In this document: positions 25,735-34,046 of the stretch, piece by piece | Numbering within the stretch: the stretch's first letter is position 1 | How the letters are laid out: the number at the start of each line of letters is the position of its first letter | Origin: CAJCBL01 sp035298965 | Lineage (GTDB): Bacteria; Verrucomicrobiota; Verrucomicrobiia; Opitutales; Opitutaceae | Assembly: GCA_035298965.1 (NCBI GenBank) | Contig: DATGXO010000222.1 | Span: 1-61,900 of the forward strand | DNA: 61,900 nt | Direction of reading: 5' to 3' | Notes under the pieces: generated by a model | The model's input: the letters and a program-made list of their open reading frames with translations, nothing else | Told to the model about the DNA's origin: nothing | The model's database searches: none | Program-made: the position numbers and the translations under genes

Positions 25735-26496
25735 TCAGCTGCGCAGGATTTTGGCTTCGACGCCGAGGATGCTGAGGATCAGCGCGAGGGCGGTGCCGGT
25801 GAAGTAGAAGATGATCTGGCGCGTATCGACCACGCCGTGGGTGAAATCCTCGAGGTGGCGGAAGACATCGACGGCGCCGAGCGTGTCGCGCATCGCGCCG
25901 AGGTTGTCCTGCTGGAACAGGGTGAGTCCGCCGATGAGCTTGATGCCGAGCGTGAGCGCGAAGATGAGTGCGAACGCCACGATGCCGGCGACGGCCTGCG
26001 AGCGCACGAGCGCGCTCGTGAGCGTGCCAATCGCGATGTAGAGCAGGCCGCTCACGGCGATGAAAACGTAGCCGCCGACGAGTGGCCCGAGGTCGAGCAG
26101 GCGTGGATCGCGGGCGAAGCGGTAGAGCACGAAGACGAAGCCCAGCGTCGAGAGCCACTGGAGCAGATAGAGCAGGTAGGCGGCGGAGAACTTGGCGAGG
26201 ACGACCTCGGCGGAGTTCACCGGCGCGGTGAGCAGTGTCTCCAACGTTCCGGAACGCCGCTCCTCGGCGAGGCTCTTCATCGTGAGGAGCGGGACCATGA
26301 CCCAGACGGGCAGGAAGAAGAGCCCGAAGAACGCGATCGCGGGCGAGGTGTCCTGCGGGGTGCCGGCGTAATCCTCGAGGATGCGCATGAAGATGAACCC
26401 CATGAAGCCGAGGAACACGACGGCGGAGATGTAGGTGCTCGCGCTGAGGAAGAGCATCCGCACCTCGTGCCAGAAGAGAGTGAAGAAGTGGCGCAT
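25735..26496 (-). CDS. ABC-2 type permease (GldF-like)
   Basis: 253 residues with about six hydrophobic helices. It starts at MRHFFTLFWHEVRMLF, contains the ABC-2 signature MKSLAEERRSGTLETLLTAPV near residue 75-95, and ends with a hydrophobic helix before AKILRS. The frame is open further upstream (to 26652), but that part is Arg/Pro-rich and antiparallels the ATPase gene, so the ATG at 26496 is preferred. It lies between the ATPase (107-base gap) and the GldG-like gene (1-base gap) and should form the membrane pore of this transporter. Confidence 0.9.
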   Translation of the reverse strand: MRHFFTLFWHEVRMLFLSASTYISAVVFLGFMGFIFMRILEDYAGTPQDTSPAIAFFGLFFLPVWVMVPLLTMKSLAEERRSGTLETLLTAPVNSAEVVLAKFSAAYLLYLLQWLSTLGFVFVLYRFARDPRLLDLGPLVGGYVFIAVSGLLYIAIGTLTSALVRSQAVAGIVAFALIFALTLGIKLIGGLTLFQQDNLGAMRDTLGAVDVFRHLEDFTHGVVDTRQIIFYFTGTALALILSILGVEAKILRS

Positions 26497-26603
26497 CGGA
26501 AACCGGTGGGCGGGTCGGCGGTGGACGGAATGGCGAAAAACGTGGTGGAAACGCGGGCGCGCGGGCTCGGGAAGAAACTCCGACCGCGGGCGCGGGCGGC
26601 GGT

Positions 26604-27614
26604 TCAGGTGGTGCGGCCGCCGGGCTTCTTGTCCTCGAGGGTGGCGTCCCACGAACGGCGCGTGGCGGCGAGGAACACGTGTTCGAGCGAAGCCTCGGTG
26701 CGCGCACAGGAACGCAGGCGCAGGCCGGAGGTGTTGGCGAGTTCACGCACGAGTTGTTCGCCGAGGTCGGCGGAGTTGGCGGAGGTGATCTCGTAGGTGG
26801 CGAAGCCGGCGGCGTCGGCCACATCGACGACATCGAGCGCGAGGCCCGGGTGGAGGGCGTCGAGTGTGGCGCGGAGGGTGTCGATCTCGCCGGCGATCTC
26901 GACGCGGTAGTTGGCGCGGCCGAGGAATTCGCGGCGGAGGTCGTCGGGCGAGCCGGCGGCGACGACGCGGCCCTGGTTGATGATGATCACGCGATCGCAG
27001 GTCGCCTCGATCTCGGGGAGGATGTGGCTGGAGATGATCACGCTCATGCGACCGCGCAGGCCGACGATGAGGTCGCGGATCATGATGATCTGGTGTGGAT
27101 CGAGCCCGATGGTGGGCTCGTCCATGATGAGCAGATCGGGCTCGGCGAGGATGGCCTCGGCGATGCCGACGCGCTGGCGCGTGCCCTTCGAGAGTTTGCC
27201 GATGATGCGGTGGCGGACGCGCTTGAGGTCGCAGAGCTCGACGACGGTGTCGATGCGGGTGCGGAGGCGTTTGCCGGAGAGCTCCTTCAGGCGGCCGCGG
27301 AAGGCGAGGTACTCGGAGACGCGCACGTCCTCGGGCAACGGGTTGTTCTCCGGCATGTAGCCGATGTGGCGTTTCACGTCCTCTGGGCGGCTCGCGACGG
27401 GTACGCCGCACACGCTCACGTAGCCGGAGGTGGCGGGGAGGAACCCGGTGAGGATGCGCATCGTGGTGCTCTTGCCCGCGCCGTTGGGCCCGAGGAAACC
27501 GATGACCTCGCCCCGACGGACGGAGAACGACACGCCGTTGACGGCGGTGACGCCGGCGTAGGCTTTGACGAGATTGCGGACTTCGATGGTGTTTTCGGGC
27601 GCGGGGGCGCTCAT
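26604..27614 (-). CDS. ABC transporter ATP-binding protein (GldA-like)
   Basis: 336 residues. Walker A GPNGAGKS (42-49), signature LSKGTRQRVGIAEAI, Walker B LLIMDEPTIGLDP and switch region SSHILPEIEATCDRV are intact. A C-terminal domain of about 110 residues after the ATPase core is typical of ABC-2 drug/gliding ATPases. The ATG at 27614 was preferred over one 42 bases upstream because family members begin close to the EVRNLVKAY strand. It is the first gene of the four-gene minus-strand cluster down to 22249. Confidence 0.9.
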   Translation of the reverse strand: MSAPAPENTIEVRNLVKAYAGVTAVNGVSFSVRRGEVIGFLGPNGAGKSTTMRILTGFLPATSGYVSVCGVPVASRPEDVKRHIGYMPENNPLPEDVRVSEYLAFRGRLKELSGKRLRTRIDTVVELCDLKRVRHRIIGKLSKGTRQRVGIAEAILAEPDLLIMDEPTIGLDPHQIIMIRDLIVGLRGRMSVIISSHILPEIEATCDRVIIINQGRVVAAGSPDDLRREFLGRANYRVEIAGEIDTLRATLDALHPGLALDVVDVADAAGFATYEITSANSADLGEQLVRELANTSGLRLRSCARTEASLEHVFLAATRRSWDATLEDKKPGGRTT

Positions 27615-27829
27615 CGGGAAAAGCGCAGTGTAGGTGGCCGGGAGAGTCCGCGCCAAGGGGTTTCTGGGCGGCTGCGCTGTCTGCGCGAGCGCGGGTGCCA
27701 GCCGGGCGCAGCCGAAGAGGGCGCGGTCACGGCGGAGATTTCACGGGGTTTTTCGGCTGGCGGGCTCGTGCGGCGCTGGCGTGGAAAGCAGGATGCGTGG
27801 TGTCCGTTGCGAGAATTATCCCCGTCATC

Positions 27830-28693
27830 ATGCATACCCTGATCAAACACACCCTGCTGGGGACGGCGCTGCTGTCCCTCTGCGCGGCGCCTCCGGCGCT
27901 GGCCAACATCATCATCAACTACAATGCCGTCCAAGCCGTCTCGAGCTACTCGCAGGCGACGATGGACTCGATCGCTGGGACCACGTTCTACTTCGAGCAC
28001 GCGTCCGTCGGCTCCAACATGATCTCCGGCCTGGACGCGCTGCACTCGTCGAACGGCAGCTTCTATCGGTTCAGCACGGCGTCGGAAGACGCGACGGCTC
28101 CCGCGTCGATCACGGGCGGCACCGTCTACGAGTACGCCCGCGGCAATCCCGGCTGGGAGGCGAAGGTCACCGACTTCGCGTCCGACATCACGGCGAGCTG
28201 GGGCGGCAAGGTCGATTTCGCGCTGAACAAATTCTGCTACATCGACCCCGATGCCAACTGGACGACCTACCGCGATTCGATGCTCGCGCTCGAGGCGGCG
28301 AACCCCGGCACGACATTCGTGTACATGACGATTCCGCTCGAAGTTTCCTCGGGCGCGAACGTCCAGCGCGGCGTCTTCAACCAGACGCTCCGCAGCTGGG
28401 CGGCAGCGAACAACAAGGTCGTCTTCGACATCGCTGACATCGAGGCGCACTCGTCAAGCGGCGCGCTCCAGACGTTCTCGAGCGGCGGCCAACTCTACGA
28501 ACAGATGGCGGTGGAGTGGTCATCGGATGGCGGCCATCTCAACACGGCCGGCGAGGCGCTCGTGGCGCGCGGTTTCTACGCGCTCGCCGCGCAGTCCTCC
28601 GCGATTCCGGAGCCGACGACCTACGCGGCGCTCTTCGGCGGGATGACGTTGCTGTTCGTCCTGTGGCGCCGGTTCGCGATGCGGCGAAGCTGA
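27830..28693 (+). CDS. PEP-CTERM sorted protein with SGNH-hydrolase-like features
   Basis: 287 residues. The N-terminus is a signal peptide (hydrophobic 7-25, cleavage near ALA at 24-26). The mature part has SGNH-like landmarks: FEHASVGSNM near the start (S59) and SDGGHLNTAGEALVARG near the end (D233, H236). The C-terminus is a PEP-CTERM sorting signal: IPEP at 259-262, a hydrophobic helix, then Arg-rich RRFAMRRS. It should be exported, processed by an exosortase encoded elsewhere, and held at the surface or in the exopolysaccharide. The family assignment rests on motifs only. The 215-base region upstream (27615-27829) should hold its promoter, but I see no clear consensus. Confidence 0.8.
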   Translation: MHTLIKHTLLGTALLSLCAAPPALANIIINYNAVQAVSSYSQATMDSIAGTTFYFEHASVGSNMISGLDALHSSNGSFYRFSTASEDATAPASITGGTVYEYARGNPGWEAKVTDFASDITASWGGKVDFALNKFCYIDPDANWTTYRDSMLALEAANPGTTFVYMTIPLEVSSGANVQRGVFNQTLRSWAAANNKVVFDIADIEAHSSSGALQTFSSGGQLYEQMAVEWSSDGGHLNTAGEALVARGFYALAAQSSAIPEPTTYAALFGGMTLLFVLWRRFAMRRS

Positions 28694-28725
28694 GCGAACA
28701 CACTTCGGCTGTTCTGCCGATCTCC

Positions 28726-28761
28726 GCGAAGGGCGCCCGCGTGTGGGCGCCTTTCGTTTTT
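28726..28761 (+). terminator. Rho-independent terminator after the PEP-CTERM gene
   Basis: A strong inverted repeat, with arms close to CGAAGGGCGCCC and GGGCGCCTTTCG, is followed by a T run at 28756-28761, 33 bases after the stop codon. It may also serve the convergent birA gene. Confidence 0.85.
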
Positions 28762-28824
28762 ATTAAGCACGGAAACCGAGCAGCGGTTCACGCCGCGGCC
28801 TTCCACGCGGCCGCGTCGACCGGC

Positions 28825-29826
28825 TCAGTCTTTGCGCAACGTGACTTCGCCGGCGCGGAAACGCAGCGTGCGGCCGGCATCGGTGCGGACGAGCAGCGAG
28901 CCTTCGTTGTCGATTCCGCGGGCGAGGCCCGAGTGGGTCTCGCGCCCGTGCACGACGCTCACGCGGCGGCCGGCGAGCAGGTCGTGTCGTTTCCAGAGAT
29001 CGGCGATTTCGTCGAGCGGCGGTGCGGCGACGAACTTGCGGTACGCGGCGAGCACGCGGTTGATGATCGCGGCCGTCACGGCGTTGAAGTCGAGCGCGCG
29101 GCCGCCCTGTTCGGCGAGCGAGGTGGCTCGCGCGGCGATCTCGGCCGGCCAGGCGGAGGGCGAGGTGGTGATGTTCAGGCCCAGGCCGAAGACGAGTTCG
29201 CGCGTGGTGTCGGCGTCGATGCGCGCCTCGGTGAGCATGCCGCCGACCTTGCGCTCGCCGAAATGGAGGTCGTTGGGCCATTTGAGCTGCGGCGCGGCGC
29301 CGGTCTCGGCGGCGAGCAGATCGCAAAGATTGAGTCCCATCCAGAGCGTGAAGAGGTGCATGCGCTCGGGCGGTAGCTCGGGGCGGAAGGCGAACGACGA
29401 GTAGAGGTTGCCCGCATCTGCCGGGCTGTGCCACACGCGGCCGAAACGCCCGCGACCGCGCGTCTGCGCCGCGGCGAGCACGAGAAATGGCGTCGCGCGA
29501 GCGGCGGTGAGCTGGCGGCCGGCCTCCTCGTTGGTGCTGTCGACGCGGTCGAGGAAAACGATGTCGGGCGCCTCGGGCGCGAGCGCGCGCAGCAGCGCCA
29601 GATTGAGACCCGTGGGGCGGCGGGTGAGTCGGTAGCCGCGGCTGTGCACGGCCTCGAACGCGAAACCCTCCGACTCCAGACGGTGGAGATGCCCCCACAC
29701 GGCGACGCGGCTCAGACCTACGAGTTGCGCGAGCCGCGCGCCCGACACGCAGGCGTCGCCGGCGGCGAGGAACTCGCGCAGGAGCGCGGCCTCGATCTCG
29801 GCGGCTGGACGGGTGGGGCGGGGCAT
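28825..29826 (-). CDS. birA: Bifunctional biotin-protein ligase / biotin operon repressor
   Basis: 333 residues. It activates biotin to biotinyl-AMP and attaches it to biotin carboxyl carrier proteins. The N-terminal winged helix (about 10-70, with ACVSGARLAQLVGLSRVAVW) suggests DNA binding as in E. coli BirA. The catalytic domain has STNEEA, the biotin/ATP loop GRGRFGR (124-130), KWPND (182-186) and GLGLNI. A small C-terminal SH3-like domain follows. No biotin biosynthesis gene or operator could be identified here, so any repressor role is inference. Confidence 0.93.
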   Translation of the reverse strand: MPRPTRPAAEIEAALLREFLAAGDACVSGARLAQLVGLSRVAVWGHLHRLESEGFAFEAVHSRGYRLTRRPTGLNLALLRALAPEAPDIVFLDRVDSTNEEAGRQLTAARATPFLVLAAAQTRGRGRFGRVWHSPADAGNLYSSFAFRPELPPERMHLFTLWMGLNLCDLLAAETGAAPQLKWPNDLHFGERKVGGMLTEARIDADTTRELVFGLGLNITTSPSAWPAEIAARATSLAEQGGRALDFNAVTAAIINRVLAAYRKFVAAPPLDEIADLWKRHDLLAGRRVSVVHGRETHSGLARGIDNEGSLLVRTDAGRTLRFRAGEVTLRKD

Positions 29827-29830
29827 GGGG

Positions 29831-29871
29831 ATTTTCGATTGCGGAATGCCGATTGCGGATTGGCGGAGGCG
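29831..29871. repeat. AT-rich degenerate repeat (GATTGCGGAATGCC family)
   Basis: ATTTTCGATTGCGGAATGCC followed by GATTGCGGATTGG fills the 68-base gap between birA and nadC. It shares a 15-base string with the complement of 15631-15652 and its first ten bases with 15422-15431. It is internally built from GATTGCG-like units. Confidence 0.65.
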
Positions 29872-29894
29872 GACGGGGAAAGCCCGAGGTCGTT

Positions 29895-30830
29895 CTATTC
29901 CCGCCAGTCGAGACCGATGTCGATCCAGACGCTGTGGTGCACGAGCGCGCCGGTGGAGATGAAGTCGAGGCCGAGACCGGCGAGGTCGGGGATGGTGCGC
30001 AGGTTCACGCCGCCGCTCGCCTCGGTGAACGCGCGGCCGCCGATGAGCGTAATGGCTTCGCGGAGCTGCGGCACGGTGAAGTTGTCGAGCAGGATGATGT
30101 CGGCGCCGGCCTCGAGCACGGGCGGGATCTGCACGAGCGAGTCGACTTCGACCTCGATCGGAAGATCCGGCGCGGCGGCGCGGGCGCGGCGCACGGCGGC
30201 GGCGAGACGCTCGCCGGCGGTGGCGCCGGCGGCGGCGAGGTGGTTGTCCTTCAACATGACGCGGTCGAAGAGGCCGAGGCGATGGTTGCAGGAGCCGCCG
30301 CAGGCGACGGCGTACTTCTCGAGCATGCGCCAGCCGGGCGTTGTTTTGCGCGTGTCGAGAAGGCGGGTCCGACTGGAGCCGAGCGCGTCGACGTAGCGGC
30401 GCGTGGTCGTGGCGATGCCGGAGAGGCGTTGGAGGAAATTCAGGAGCGGGCGCTCGGCGGGAAGCAGCACGCGGGAGGGGCCGGAAAGTGTGGCGACGAC
30501 GGTGCCGGGCGGCACGCGCGCGCCGTCGCGGACCCGCGGTTTCACGGTGCAGCCGCGTCCGTAGGCGGCGAGCACGAGCGGGATGATGCCGAGGCCGCAG
30601 ACGACGAGTTCCTCGCGCGCGACGAGATCGGCGGTGCCGCGGCCGGTGAGGCGTTGGCCGAGCGTGGTGACATCGCCGGTGCGGCGCGGTGCGCGGCGGA
30701 GTCCAGCGCCGGCGAGATCCTCGGCGCGGGCGAGGGCGACGAGCCGGCGGAGGTAGGCGGGATCGAGATCGACCCAGCGGAGCCGGCGGTGGAGATGCGT
30801 GACGAGTTGCTTGCGGCTGAGACGTGGCAT
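29895..30830 (-). CDS. nadC: Nicotinate-nucleotide pyrophosphorylase (quinolinate phosphoribosyltransferase)
   Basis: 311 residues from the ATG at 30830; an alternative start 102 bases upstream adds a Pro-rich, family-unlike leader. It converts quinolinate and PRPP to nicotinate mononucleotide in NAD synthesis. Clear family segments include LNFLQRLSGIATTTRRYVDA, DTRKTTPGWRMLEKYAV, GGSCNHRLGLFD, MLKDNHL, EVEVDSLVQI, DIILLDNF and the C-terminal ALVHHSVWIDIGLD. nadA and nadB are not in this window. It lies 68 bases upstream of birA on the same strand. Confidence 0.95.
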   Translation of the reverse strand: MPRLSRKQLVTHLHRRLRWVDLDPAYLRRLVALARAEDLAGAGLRRAPRRTGDVTTLGQRLTGRGTADLVAREELVVCGLGIIPLVLAAYGRGCTVKPRVRDGARVPPGTVVATLSGPSRVLLPAERPLLNFLQRLSGIATTTRRYVDALGSSRTRLLDTRKTTPGWRMLEKYAVACGGSCNHRLGLFDRVMLKDNHLAAAGATAGERLAAAVRRARAAAPDLPIEVEVDSLVQIPPVLEAGADIILLDNFTVPQLREAITLIGGRAFTEASGGVNLRTIPDLAGLGLDFISTGALVHHSVWIDIGLDWRE

Positions 30831-30983
30831 CGGAGGCGGAACCGTGGCTGCGGGGCGCGGGGCAGGCAAAGGGAAATCAGACGCGGTGGGCACGGGGGCG
30901 GGACGAGAGTAGTGCCGGGGTTGTTTCCCCAAACTGCGGAAACGGCTTCAACCGGGGAACGGCGCGGCCGATGAGCGAAAACG

Positions 30984-31172
30984 ATGGATCCGATGTCGTC
31001 CCTCCACACGCGCGAGGCCATCGTCTCGCCGCTCTCCGATGGACATTTCCGCCTGGTCAGCGCCAGCGATGCCCATCCGCTCACTCCTATCGTGTTCAGC
31101 AATCGAAAGGCCGCCCGGAACTGGGCGCTCGGGAAGGGCTATCAGGTGCGCATGGATGCAGCGCGCCGTTGA
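30984..31172 (+). CDS. Small hypothetical protein
   Basis: A 62-residue frame (or 59 from a second ATG at 30993), divergent from nadC. The sequence is balanced in composition and has a plausible small fold, with FRLVSASDAHPL and VFSNRKAARNWALGKGYQV. That is more protein-like than the Arg/Pro-rich shadow frames nearby. I recognise no family; it loosely recalls small DUF2188-type proteins. No ribosome-binding site is visible. It may be real, but evidence is limited. Confidence 0.45.
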   Translation: MDPMSSLHTREAIVSPLSDGHFRLVSASDAHPLTPIVFSNRKAARNWALGKGYQVRMDAARR

Positions 31173-31506
31173 AGTGCGGCGAGTCGGTCGAGAGACGAAC
31201 GTCGAGTGACGAGTGCCGGCAGGCTTCGCGCCGCGAATCCGGCGGTGTGGTGCTTCAACGCGTGCGCCGGACAGCGCCTGCGCGAGGACGAATGCCGCCG
31301 CAGGGAATTCGCAGCGCGTGATCGCGCGTGGTGGCGCGTACTGAACACGCGTGGTGCCCGCTGGGCGGTGGTCATGCGGCCGAGTGTCGAGAGCCGGAGG
31401 TCCGAGTGGGCGGTCGAGTATACAGCGCCGATAACGTCGGCACACCGATCATCCGGCCCTCGTCTCTCGATGCCGGACTCTCGACTCTCGACCGAATCGT
31501 TACGGC
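31173..31506. repeat. 334-base gene-free segment with degenerate CGAGAGTC-type repeats
   Basis: The segment between the small gene and the second CheX-like gene has no credible coding frame. Two parts are repetitive: 31181-31215 (units like GTCGAGAGACGAACGTCGAGTGACGAG, broken by other bases) and 31378-31500, where CGAGTGTCGAGAGCCGGAGG faces a pyrimidine counterpart, CTCTCGATGCCGGACTCTCG, as an imperfect inverted repeat. The middle is GC-rich without a recognisable site. Confidence 0.55.
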
Positions 31507-32043
31507 TCAGGAGCCGTTGTCCTCTTGGATGAAGAGGTCGGCGACGAGCGGCCGGCCTTTGACTTCGAAGTCGAAAGTCCAGCGCTGAGCGTTGGCGACA
31601 GTTTCGACCTGAAGCTGGGAGCCGCGGAGCACGGTCGGCAGCGTGACCTTGCACTGGAAGCCAAGGTCGCAGATGCCGTTTTTGAACGTGCCGACGGTCA
31701 TGTTCGTGATCTCGCCGACGACATCGCGGATGATCTCGTTGCCCTCGGGACCGAGCAGTTCGGAAACGGGCATGCCGGTGATGCCAGAAGCGATCTGGGC
31801 GGCGAGGTCGCTCTCCATGTAGAGATAAACCATGCCGTTCGCTTCGCCGGTGAAGCCGACGGAGCCCACGATGAGAGGGTCGCGCGAGCCGGCGGTGTAG
31901 AACGGAGTGCCGTCGGTCTCGGACTTCGAGTGGCGTTTGAGATAGTTCGCGCCCAGATGAGCCGTTGTCTGCATGACCTTCAGGACTGCGTTCTCGAGCA
32001 GTTTCGTGATGGTCTCGATGTCAGGGAAGGTGGTTTCAGCCAT
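31507..32043 (-). CDS. CheX-like chemotaxis phosphatase domain protein (second copy)
   Basis: 178 residues, a paralogue of the protein at 166-687. They share VGSVGF/VGAVGF, the catalytic ExxN motif (E111-N114) in GEITNMTVGTFKN, then LPTVLRGS and an ending LVADLFIQ. The ATG at 32043 was chosen because the 31-residue upstream extension is Arg/Pro-rich and family-unlike. It stands alone between a repeat segment and the divergent pcm gene; no response regulator is adjacent, unlike the first copy. Confidence 0.85.
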   Translation of the reverse strand: MAETTFPDIETITKLLENAVLKVMQTTAHLGANYLKRHSKSETDGTPFYTAGSRDPLIVGSVGFTGEANGMVYLYMESDLAAQIASGITGMPVSELLGPEGNEIIRDVVGEITNMTVGTFKNGICDLGFQCKVTLPTVLRGSQLQVETVANAQRWTFDFEVKGRPLVADLFIQEDNGS

Positions 32044-32231
32044 GGGAACGCCGTTGCTTAGCGACCGCCTGGCAGCGTTGCTGGGGCGGATTGCTCGTCC
32101 GGGCAGGGTGCCAATCGGACGCTGCGTCCGGGACATAAGGGAAAAGTGAGGCGCGCCGGCGGTGCGCCTCCGATCGCGCCTTCCGGCGGTCGCATCGCGG
32201 AGGGGGGCGAGTATGGTGGCGGCGTCACGCG

Positions 32232-32927
32232 ATGTCTGTTTCGAGTTTCAGTTTTGCGGCGAACGATGACGCGGATCCCGCGCGCGGGGCGGAGCGGCGC
32301 CGGATGGTGGAAACGCAGCTGATCGCGCGCGACATCGCGGACGCGCGGGTGTTGGCGGCGATGGCAGCGGTGCCGCGGCACGAATTCGTGCCGGGTGGAT
32401 TGCAGAGCGAGGCATACGACGACAATCCGCTGGCGATCGGCCACGGGCAGACGATTTCGCAACCGTACATTGTGGCGCTGATGCTGCAGTTGTTGTCCGT
32501 ACCTGCGGGCGGGATCGTGCTCGAGATCGGCACGGGCTGCGGCTACCAGGCGGCGGTGCTGGGGTACTTGGCCGGCGAGGTGTGCTCGATCGAGATCGTG
32601 CCGGAGTTGGCTCGGCGGGCGGGGGCGACACTGGCGCGGCTCGGCGCGCGAAACATCGAAGTGCGAGCGGGCGACGGGCGGCGCGGTTGGCCGGAGCGAG
32701 CACCATTTGCCGGCATCGTGGTCGCTGCCGCCGCGCGGGCGGTGCAGCCCGCGTGGGGCGAACAACTGGCGCTCGGCGGGCGGTTGGTGGTGCCGCTTGG
32801 CGGTCGCGGGGAGCAGTGGCTCCACGTTTTTACCAAGGAGCCGGGTGGCTTGCGCGACGAGACGACGATTCCCGTGCGCTTCGTGCCGCTGACCGGCGGC
32901 GGGCCGCGCGGGGTGGGGGAAGGCTGA
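32232..32927 (+). CDS. pcm: Protein-L-isoaspartate O-methyltransferase
   Basis: 231 residues. It methylates isoaspartyl residues using S-adenosylmethionine, starting repair of aged proteins. Family segments are clear: MVETQLIARDI, VPRHEFVPGG, NPLAIGHGQTISQPYIVALM, the SAM-binding VLEIGTGCGYQAAVL, and LVVPLG near the C-terminus. Length is normal. The 188-base upstream gap contains an inverted repeat (GAGGCGC/GCGCCTC at about 32148-32170) without a T run, of unknown use. Confidence 0.93.
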   Translation: MSVSSFSFAANDDADPARGAERRRMVETQLIARDIADARVLAAMAAVPRHEFVPGGLQSEAYDDNPLAIGHGQTISQPYIVALMLQLLSVPAGGIVLEIGTGCGYQAAVLGYLAGEVCSIEIVPELARRAGATLARLGARNIEVRAGDGRRGWPERAPFAGIVVAAAARAVQPAWGEQLALGGRLVVPLGGRGEQWLHVFTKEPGGLRDETTIPVRFVPLTGGGPRGVGEG

Positions 32928-32973
32928 TCACGGCAACGGAGCGTGTGGCTCGCGGCTGCCGGGCGGGCGGGGC

Positions 32974-33918
32974 TCAGTGTTTTTCCGAGCGGCCGTTGCG
33001 CCACGGCATGGTGTCGAGCACGTCGCTGCCGAGATTGCGCGCGGCGCGGACCCAGTCGAAATCCCAACGCACGCGCGAGGTGATCCGTTGCTCGTACTCG
33101 CCGCCGAAGAAGATCGCCTCGTAACCCGCGCCGACCACCACGCGGCCGGAGATGAACGGCAGCCAGCGCTCCGGGACCTCGTAGCTCACCGCGGGGAGCA
33201 CGCTGAAGTACTCGCGTTTCTCGCCGTCGAGCGCGGTGGTGCGCAACGCGGTGGCGAGCGTATAGTGCCACGGCGCGCGGTGAAGCACCACGCCCGGCGT
33301 GATGATGATGTTGTCGCGCGAGGGACGGTAACGCGGGATGCGGTCCGGATCGGGATCGGAGTCGAAGCACTCGTAGGCGAGGTTCAGGAAGGCGCCGAGA
33401 CCGCGTACGGACGAGATGTCGCGCGAGAAAACGACGTACGGGGTGAAACGCGTCGTGCCGATGGTGAGCTTCTCCGGCGCGCCAGGCGCGGGCATCGCGA
33501 CGGTGGCGCCGAAGGCGGTGTCGACGATCGGCTCGAGCAACGTGCGCCAGCCGAGTTTCGTGCCGAAGCGGTACTCCGCCACGCCGAAGCCGTCGGCGCC
33601 ATTGCCGCCGAAATTGTCGAGGAACGGCACGATCTCGGCGCTTACCTCGAAGTGTTTCGTGAACGCGTAGCGCAGGCCGGTGCGGAAGCGGATGTGATCG
33701 CGGTGCAGCACGTCGCCGAAGGACGGGTTGAGCGTGAAGCGGACGGACTCCGGCCGGATGAGCTTCGGCAGTTGGAAGTCGAACAGGCCGCGCAGGCTGA
33801 TGGCGTCCTGATCGTCGACGGAGGCCGGTTGGCGGGAGCGCGGCTCCTCGGCGAAACCGATGGCGGAAAGGGCGGCGAGAGCGCACCCCAGGCGGGAGAG
33901 TCGGGACAACAGATGCAT
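32974..33918 (-). CDS. Putative outer-membrane beta-barrel protein
   Basis: 314 residues. It has a signal peptide (hydrophobic 8-22, likely cleaved near GFAEE). The mature part is made of alternating hydrophobic/polar strands rich in Arg, Phe and Tyr: VRFTLNPSFGDVLHRDHIRF, TGLRYAFTKHFEVSAEIVPF, FTPYVVFSRDISS, and near the end ISGRVVVGAGYEAIFFGGEY. This suggests an outer-membrane barrel. The C-terminus lacks the classic terminal Phe. No family name can be given with confidence, and no neighbour points to a function. Confidence 0.65.
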   Translation of the reverse strand: MHLLSRLSRLGCALAALSAIGFAEEPRSRQPASVDDQDAISLRGLFDFQLPKLIRPESVRFTLNPSFGDVLHRDHIRFRTGLRYAFTKHFEVSAEIVPFLDNFGGNGADGFGVAEYRFGTKLGWRTLLEPIVDTAFGATVAMPAPGAPEKLTIGTTRFTPYVVFSRDISSVRGLGAFLNLAYECFDSDPDPDRIPRYRPSRDNIIITPGVVLHRAPWHYTLATALRTTALDGEKREYFSVLPAVSYEVPERWLPFISGRVVVGAGYEAIFFGGEYEQRITSRVRWDFDWVRAARNLGSDVLDTMPWRNGRSEKH

Positions 33919-34046
33919 GGGCGGGAACTATGACCACCGAACGCGTGGCGAGTTGCAGTACTTGTTTCGCGGCGTCGCTGCAACTTTCCCTCGACTTCAC
34001 CCGCGGCATGGCTTCGCATTCCGCCGCGAGACGTGCAGGACCCCAC

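Noticed and set aside
24252..27614. Calling the Gld-like cluster a gliding-motility system
   Set aside because: Only the transporter part is present. No other gld or spr genes are in the window, and these ABC proteins occur widely in non-gliding bacteria.
32148..32170. A terminator between the second CheX gene and pcm
   Set aside because: The GAGGCGC/GCGCCTC inverted repeat has no T run and lies between divergent genes, where a terminator is not expected.
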